A stretch of 64,000 nucleotides of DNA, from positions 22,084,001 through 22,148,000 of the forward strand of contig OX940863.1 in assembly GCA_954871525.1 (NCBI GenBank), read 5' to 3'. The notes below the pieces were generated by a model, which was not told where the DNA came from, did not search any database, and saw nothing but the letters and a program-made list of their open reading frames with translations. Numbering within the stretch: the first letter of the stretch is position 1; every line of letters begins with the position of its first letter. The stretch comes from Parietaria judaica. Lineage: Eukaryota > Streptophyta > Magnoliopsida > Rosales > Urticaceae. The position numbers were made by a program, and so were the translations under genes. Shown here in pieces: positions 56,897 through 64,000 of the stretch.

Positions 56897-58147
56897 GGCT
56901 TTAAATTGGCATCCTAGCTCGAGTTTTGCACTATAAATGAAACACGAGCGAGCTTAAATTTTCACTACTCACGCGACCCTGCGTCAATGGCGTAGATGAT
57001 ATGATAGTGGCTTTCCTTAGAAACTATCGCCCAAAAATTAGCCACTTATAAAAAAAAAAAAAAAATCGTTATTAAACATAGAGCAAACTTTGCACGGCGC
57101 TTAAAAAAACCCGTCATACAAAGTGTTTGCACGACGGTTGAAAACCGTCTTGCAAACTTGCACGAAAACGTGGTTTTATGCAGTCATAAACTAGAGGTCT
57201 AACCTCGGATTTATGTAGTTACTCCAAGATAATTCTGCTAAATCAGTACGTGCTTTTATGAGGTTTTATTACAAGATAAAACATGCACACTTCGAAATTT
57301 TCTTGGAAAGTAATATCGTGTTTTGTTCATGCAAAAGTCAAGGTCTCATAAAAATATATATACTAAACTTGTACTATATGCACCCTCTTCTCACTACTTT
57401 CCAAGCCCAATTATTGATCGAATAAATACAAGCATAGTGAGCGAAAGGCAAATTCCTCAAAATTCTACATTTTCTTGTCTACTTTGAGGAGATTGAAATA
57501 ATGGATTTTCAAACATTGGAAAAAGAATACAAATGTCAAAAAGAAAATACCGATGTCTAGGGTAACACCTTAAAATTAGAGGAGTCCGACGGCGGGACAC
57601 GTGAGCTTCCACGGTCGGTCGGTCCCTCTTCTCTATTGATGTTTTTATATTAAAAAAAGAAAAAGTTTAACGCTCAAGGTGGGCACAGCCATCACAGAAC
57701 GGCCGACAGTCACCGATAATGGCTTCCGATTCTGCTTAAGCTATAATCGAGTTTTGCTAAAAGATTATAGATTAAAAAGACTAAATTTTAGAAACAAAAA
57801 CAGAAGAAAAAACCATCTTCAAGTTTTCATAAAGCATTTAACACAGACAAATGAAGATAATATTAGCCAACATTATGGTGATAACAAGGTCTGTACTACT
57901 CATGGGGTACAAGAATGACTCAAAACGAAAAGAAAAGCAAAAAGCCTGAGAGATCGAATACCCGAGAGACAACGAGGCGTTGACTCATCGGCCACGTCGA
58001 TCGCGGAGAAAGAAATTCATGCAGAAAATCCCTAAATTAAATTTATTGATCATTCTTCACCCCCACATTACATTACACAGAGATGCTTAATTATACCTAT
58101 ATTTATGGTCAACGAATGACTAAACACATATATTTAGACTGTCTTCT
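56331..58147. other. Intergenic DNA downstream of AGT2
   Basis: No gene supported. It includes a TA run (56867-56892). A segment at 57090-57170 has inverted pieces (cacgacggttgaaaaccgtct...), as in ends of some CACTA elements. The 3' UTR of AGT2 probably occupies the part just below 58148. Confidence 0.45.
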
Positions 58148-61100
58148 TCACATCTTGCCCAGTGTGTAGTCCATGGAGTCCACAAGGAAATCTGCAATCA
58201 AAATATTTTAAACAACTTAGATTAAACCCGCCTCAAAGCTACGTGCCCTACTCCCGTAATCCGGACCGTCCCAAAATTTGGATCAGGATAATTTTCCCCA
58301 ACCCAAGAAAGAGCGGGTTGGATTGGCCCAACCCAACCCGTGTACACTCTAGCTTTTAAAAGAGTTTAAAAATAAATGTTTTTTTTTACGGTATCGAAAA
58401 CTGACCTGCGTCTGCCTTGGTAAAGCAGAGAGGAGGGGTGATTCGGAAAACGTTCCCGTAGTATCCACCTTTGCCGATCAGTACTCCCAAATCTTTCATT
58501 TGGTCCATCACGTGCATGGTCTCCTCTTTCGCCGGGGTTTTGAGCTCACGGTCGGTCACGAGCTCGACTCCGAGCATTAGCCCTCTTCCTCTGACATCTC
58601 CGATCACTGCAAGAATATATATAAATCATTAAACACTGTTGTAATGAAAAAAGAAAAAAGGGAAGCTTGGAGAGTGTACCTTCATGCTTGTTCTTTAGAG
58701 CAGTGAGCCTCTCCTTGAGATAGGCACCGACGACAAAGGCGTTTTCCTGAAGCTTCTCCTTCTCGATGACGTTAAGAACTGCCAGCCCGGCGGAGGTGCA
58801 CACCGGGTTTCCGCCGAAGGTGTTGAAGTAGCTGCTGCGGGTCAGGACCTGTGCGATCTCAGGGGTCGTCACCACCGCCCCGAGCGGAATGCCATTTCCG
58901 ATGCCCTGCGCACGATCCCCGGTCATGTCATTAAATATTCTAAGTTCCAAATTAAAGAGTTAGATGTAAGAGATGAAACCTTTGCCATCGTCACGATATC
59001 GGGAACGACGCCTTGCGTCTCGAACCCCCAAAAGTGGCTCCCGGTACGAGCGAAACCACATTGGACTTCGTCTGCTATGCAAAGCCCACCGGCTTTCCTC
59101 ACACTTTTGTAGGCAGCCGGCAAGTATCCTGGGGCCAATTCGACAATCCCCCCGACTCCCTGTCAATAATAACAGTACATTCCTCGATTTAGCACAATAA
59201 AATAAAATGTCACATTTTGGCAATTCGGATTGAGTTTTGATCAGCTATACCTGAATAGCTTCAGACATGAAAGCCGCAATGTTTCCGCTAGTTCCGAACT
59301 CGATGAGGTCTTGGACATCTCGTGCGTATTTCTCTCCGTCCGAGCCGAAAACGCCTCTATACGGGTCCGGGTTTATAGCATGTTGAACCCCACTCTGTTG
59401 GATAAAATAATTGGAAACAACAAAAAAATTAAATATTTATTTGTGGCTTTAGTTTCAAAGTATGACATAAGTGTAGGCACCTCATCAATCAGATGGAACT
59501 TTAACATTACGGAAAATCAACAAAACGACATCATGTGATCACTGATTAATTCAGATACTATTTACATAATTGATATTGATCATAAGGTATATGCCAATTA
59601 TATAAAGCTAGTGATGACATGTCTCACCTAACTTGATAGTTTTTTATAGCTTTCTTTTGAGAAAAAAATAAACAAAAATTTTATTATATTTCGGGTCATA
59701 GTTAACATAACAAGAAAGGAATGGCCACATGTTACTTGTTTATTGATCGATAGTGGTGGTTCTGACTTTCTGACATTCATATGTATCTTCATATATAGTA
59801 TTGTGGACAAGTATGCAAATTGCTTTATCTTACCCTTACTTTACAACGGAAACAACAAGATCATTTCTTGGGACTGTACATATATATATATATATATTAT
59901 TCTTCTCAATTTTTAAAAATCCTTGATAAAGATGTGATTTCACAACAAACTTGGGCAACTTATTTTATAATATTCACTTCACCTAGGCCAACACAGTATA
60001 TTCTTGTGACTCGACCTCATCTAGAATTCTAGAGATTATATTTATTAATCAAATTGTTCTGCACAAAGCATCAATAAATAATCATGTGAATTGTGACTAA
60101 CCCATCTTCAATTAAATTAAAAATAAGCTAGACAAATTAATTTTATAATCACTACTCACTACTAAGGTTCGTTGGAGTTGACGATATCGAATAAATACCT
60201 ATGGTCTAATTTAGAGGTATACGAACTGGCAACAAGTTTACCGGCCAATATTTTATAAGTAACGGATTCACCAATAAGGTTCTTATTGATCCGAGATTAG
60301 CGGGTATACCGACATATATTATATAAAATAATAATATTTAGGTTATATAAATATTGTCATGCTCTTTATAAAATTTGTGAAAGATTCAATTGTTTTACAT
60401 TGGTTTTTCAATATATTCTTGGTTTTCGGTAATTCCACTGATAAATGTTCAGTAAAATCATAAAATGGCAACAATTAATGTAGGTTTTATTTAGCCGTAC
60501 TCGTGCTTTCGGTAAACTGATGAAATACCTGAGCGACATTAAACTTCCAACTGCTCTGAGCGGTGGCGCCCATGGTGCCGGCAGCGTTGCCGTGGTAGGC
60601 GTTCCTGAGCGAAATGATGTCATTGCATCCCGTGTAGAGCTTCGCTATCATCATCGCCAGCTCGTTCGCTTCTGTCCCCGAGTTTGTAAAGAACACAACC
60701 TATACATACACACACATTTCCACGTCAGTACACACACATATGATATACATGTATAAGATAGCTAAGTTGCTAACCAATAATTAATCCCAATAATTTTCCG
60801 ACCTAAATAAGTGACACACCTTCTCAATACAGACAGTGACATGTACCATCCTTTGTCAACACATCATAAGATTGATATATATTAAATATATTTATAAATA
60901 AATTATTAAGTGGCTTTTGTGTTTACCGCCAATTATCAATCAAACCACCTTTCATGAAAGCAACTACATGAACACATTATTTCGACCCAAAACAAGTGAC
61001 TCATCCATACAAAACCAAAAACGAACATGAATACTTTTCTATTTATACTATTCCGACACGTAAAGTTTTTATCTTTAATTAAAATATTTCAATAAATAAT

Positions 61101-62666
61101 GTAATATTTGCGAAAAAAGTAGAAGGTAATTTCAAATTTTATTTTAATCGAGGCGAAAGTTTTAGAAAACCAAAATATAATCTTGTTGTAAGTTTGAAAA
61201 TTTTCACAATATAATCTTTTTTTGTTTTTTAAAACTCTTTCTATGACAAAAATAAAATTTAGAATATGTTGCGTACAAAGAGATATTTTGAAGTACTTTG
61301 CTGCAAATATTCCAAATATAATTAGTGGAATATATATTACCTTGAGGTCTCCGGGAAGCTTGTTGGCGAGGGCCTCCGCGAAATCGGTGACGGCCCGGTT
61401 GAGGTAGAGGATGGTAGAGTGTTGGATTCGGTTGGTCTGTTGAATAATGGCGGAAACGACGTCATCGTGGCAGTGGCCGCAGCCCACCGTCGCGATCCCA
61501 CCGAAAGCATCAAGGTACCTCCTTCCCTTGTCGTCGAACAAATACTGCTTCTTCCCAGCCACCACGTGAAGCTGCCACGGTAACAAACGACACGTCGTTT
61601 ACATTTGCTCATTAATATATTTTATCAACTTCACAATAGATTGGTACAGAAATGCAGTTATAAATAAATAAAATTTATAATTTATAATTTCTTAAAAAAT
61701 AAAGTAAAGGGCTTTAATAATAGTTTGTTTAGTAGCGAAAATACATTGAACAACTTTTTTCCTATATATATATATATAATATATATCGATAAGAATGAAT
61801 GATAATTACGATAAGAATATTAAACGTACTATATAAGCGATAGACACGCATGAACAATAAATGATCGTCATTATTTATTATGCTAATTAATATTATTCTT
61901 ACTCAAAATTGAAAGGAAGAAATCGGTTTCAACTTTCAACGTGGAAATGAAAGATGTAACAATTGATTTCGAGAAAAGGAAAAAATACAGAAGATTAGAG
62001 GACTTGATTTTGATCGAGCAATTATTCATGGCCCACTTATTAATGTTTCCAGTCAAATGATAAATATACCGTCAAATAATCTGAAATAAATCCACGTAAA
62101 GCTTAAAATTAATTGAAAATAAAAACGAATTTGATCGAAAAATCGAATTTCGATACTTCCAATGTTCTTCAAGAATTCAAAAACGAAAACTGAGAAAGCG
62201 ACGATCTCGCCATGTAATCGATTTGAATAGAGATTGACTGGTTAAGAAATGATTTGAAATCGAGAGAGAAAGAGCTCGCAGGTCTCCATTTCGATTCAAG
62301 AATATGTAAACGAGAACAGCGAAAGAGACGATCGCGATACGAAATCGATTGACTGTTTTGATCGAAATGGATTGAGAAAAAGATAGTACTCACTGGTTTT
62401 TTGTAGAAGCAGAACATGGAAGGGCTGAGAAACTCCTTGCGCTTGGCCAGGATCTCCTCAGCCGACGGGCCGTCGTACGGCGGCGGCGAGAAATCAAACG
62501 GAGGAATCTTCGGAACCGTTTCCTCGGTGGCGGCAGCGACGCCATTGTTAACGGAGACAAAAGCTTCGTTCTCCCGAGCCTCCGCGGCGAGAGAGGCGAA
62601 GCTCCGATTCCATCGCGGAATCTCCCTGCGCGCCGATAGCACTCGCGTCGCTGCGAATCTCTGCAT
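58148..62666 (-). CDS. AGT2: Alanine:glyoxylate aminotransferase 2 homolog, mitochondrial
   Basis: Class III PLP-dependent aminotransferase (EC 2.6.1.44 type), expected to convert glyoxylate plus alanine to glycine plus pyruvate in mitochondria. It has eight exons: 62666-62394, 61571-61341, 60699-60529, 59394-59251, 59159-58980, 58905-58680, 58606-58406, 58191-58148. All introns are GT-AG and the frame is intact, about 489 residues (family about 476). The N-terminus [20 protein letters not shown] is Arg/Ser-rich with no acidic residue before Glu16, a mitochondrial presequence. Motifs: [23 protein letters not shown] (PLP phosphate loop); [21 protein letters not shown] (Asp for the pyridine nitrogen); VTMAK at the end of exon 5 with the Schiff-base Lys; [26 protein letters not shown]. 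It could equally be the AGT3 or PYD4 paralogue. Only a tree would decide. Confidence 0.95.
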
Positions 62667-62806
62667 GTCTCTCTGTGAGAGAAAAGCGTTGGATTTTCTG
62701 TTTGGATGCCGAGAAAATCCCTCTTTTCCTTGAACTCAGGGAATGGCTTCCAATGATCTCGAGTGAATTGACTGGTTTTGGAGAGATGGAGACTGAAGCT
62801 TGGGGT

Positions 62807-62814
62807 TTATATAG
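62807..62814 (-). promoter_or_regulatory. TATA box of AGT2
   Basis: On the minus strand CCTATATAAACCCC lies about 140 bases upstream of the ATG. That gives a leader of about 110 bases with CT-rich sequence (TCTCTCACAGAGAGACATGC) before the start. Confidence 0.75.
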
Positions 62815-62939
62815 GCCGAGGTTCGAGGGCTATTTTCGTCATTTGAGGATGGCAGATGACAAAATGTGACCACGTTCAGAACCCTCGGATGAACCGAGGA
62901 CAGAACAGTCATTTGAGGTCTCCGAGGTAAGACTTGCAA

Positions 62940-64000
62940 GTTTAGGAGGTTTAAATTAGATTTAATATTTACTTTCTTTGAATTATTTTTGAGTTAATGT
63001 TATAAATCTCAGTCGAATTAAAAGGCCAGAACCTAGTGTTATAAATATGTGGAATATTTTTGGCATAAGTATTTAATTTTGTATCAACTACCTTCAAATT
63101 TTTAATATTTTTTTAAGCGTACAAAACATTATCGAGCTAACATCTGTTAAGTTCGAGAAATGTCTCAAATTTATCAAAAGCATGGTTCTAACTTCTATAT
63201 GTCGACAGTCGATGCTGATCATGTTTCGCTCCTTCCATTCTACGAAAATGCAGAAAAAAAATATAAATTATTCATCTGTTTTTAATCTAAAAGTGTTGAA
63301 TAATTTATATTTTCTGGAATTTAAATGTAGACATACAGTGTCTCTCATACATATGATATGGAAAAAATTTGACCACGACCTTGTAGTCTTTGGGTACAAC
63401 CACACTATTGTTGTTAAAAAAAAAAAAGAGAGAGAATAAGAATATGTCATTACACTTCGTACAAGATTGAGTATTTATGCCAAATATATATAATTGACGC
63501 ATATTTTATACTGTAATTGAATAATTTGGAATTTAGAGTTTCCCTTTGTAGTGGCTAACTGGCTCCACATATTGGTGTTTCAAAATATAGTAATAGTTAA
63601 ATGATTTTTAATAGTAATTTATTTAGTTTAAATTCACCTAGTCAGCATATGAACGAACCAACCCAGTTTTATGATTTCAATTCAAAAAATTTAAAATAGC
63701 TAAATTAGGCTGAAGCTATATAATTGTTTTCGCTATAAAATTTAAATAGTAAAAATAGTATGAGAAATATATTAAAGAATATTATGGGCAGATTGTGACT
63801 TACTTCGAACAAGTAAAAATGTTCTTTCTTTAGTGTTGCATGATTTCACTCCTTTTTTTTTTAATAGTCACTTGTATTGTTCCAATATGAGACTACATTT
63901 AACAAAATAAAAAATTAATCGATTATTAAGAATGTCACATATAAAATTGTAGCTAAAATCATAAAAGGATAAATAAAGAAGTATATTTTCATTTTTACGG
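62940..64000. other. AT-rich intergenic DNA at the right edge
   Basis: AT-rich sequence upstream of AGT2. I see no gene, RNA or defined repeat. Confidence 0.5.

Noticed and set aside
57090..57170. CACTA transposon end
   Set aside because: There are inverted CACGACGGTT/AACCGTC pieces, but no CACTA terminus or 3 bp target duplication could be located.
1..64000. tRNA or rRNA genes
   Set aside because: I looked for the TGGTATCAGAGC-type match and B-box-like GGTTCGA words. The former is the retrotransposon PBS and the latter lie in gene leaders without a cloverleaf.

Overview
This is AT-rich nuclear DNA from a flowering plant, most likely a eudicot. The evidence is a plant-type F-box/LRR gene family with GT-AG introns, a plant alanine:glyoxylate aminotransferase 2 gene with eight exons, a chromovirus LTR retrotransposon primed by initiator tRNA-Met, and many plant transposon remnants (MULE, hAT, pogo/Lemi1-like, Helitron-like). 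I cannot name the species from sequence alone.

Positions 1 to about 51,000 hold a tandem cluster of nine related F-box/LRR genes, called A to I here. A to G lie on the minus strand and H and I on the plus strand. The common plan is a 5' leader with an intron just before the ATG, one long exon (F-box, leucine-rich repeats, a conserved 'LLDGLLWSCHPK' block), one intron, and a short last exon of about 71 codons. The last exon encodes a Cys-rich tail (C-x7-C-x2-CC...C-x-CW) ending in DWDHSA. Only F (34285-36251) and G (39397-41606) are open from end to end. A, B, C, D, E, H and I carry nonsense, frameshift, deletion or insertion lesions. An extra copy of the last exon stands alone downstream of G.

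Gene C is split by an 8.1 kb LTR retrotransposon (14392-22485) flanked by a perfect 5 bp target duplication. Its two 2.1 kb LTRs are almost identical, so the insertion is young, yet its internal region has no gag and pol carries stops. Comparing sister gene units exposes further insertions: about 1.95 kb upstream of A, about 1.0 kb upstream of the B unit, a Pack-type element with a captured TBL-like gene fragment (11165-12868), and a Helitron-like insertion carrying a solo LTR (23440-26168). Several MITEs have recognisable target duplications.

Positions 51,000 to 58,000 are mostly AT-rich non-coding DNA, with one candidate small protein gene (53287-53508) and one long imperfect hairpin (54559-54756). 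The right end (58148-62666, minus strand) holds a complete AGT2-type mitochondrial aminotransferase gene with a clear TATA box. The F-box proteins would act as substrate receptors of SCF ubiquitin ligases. AGT2 is an unrelated metabolic gene that happens to be adjacent.
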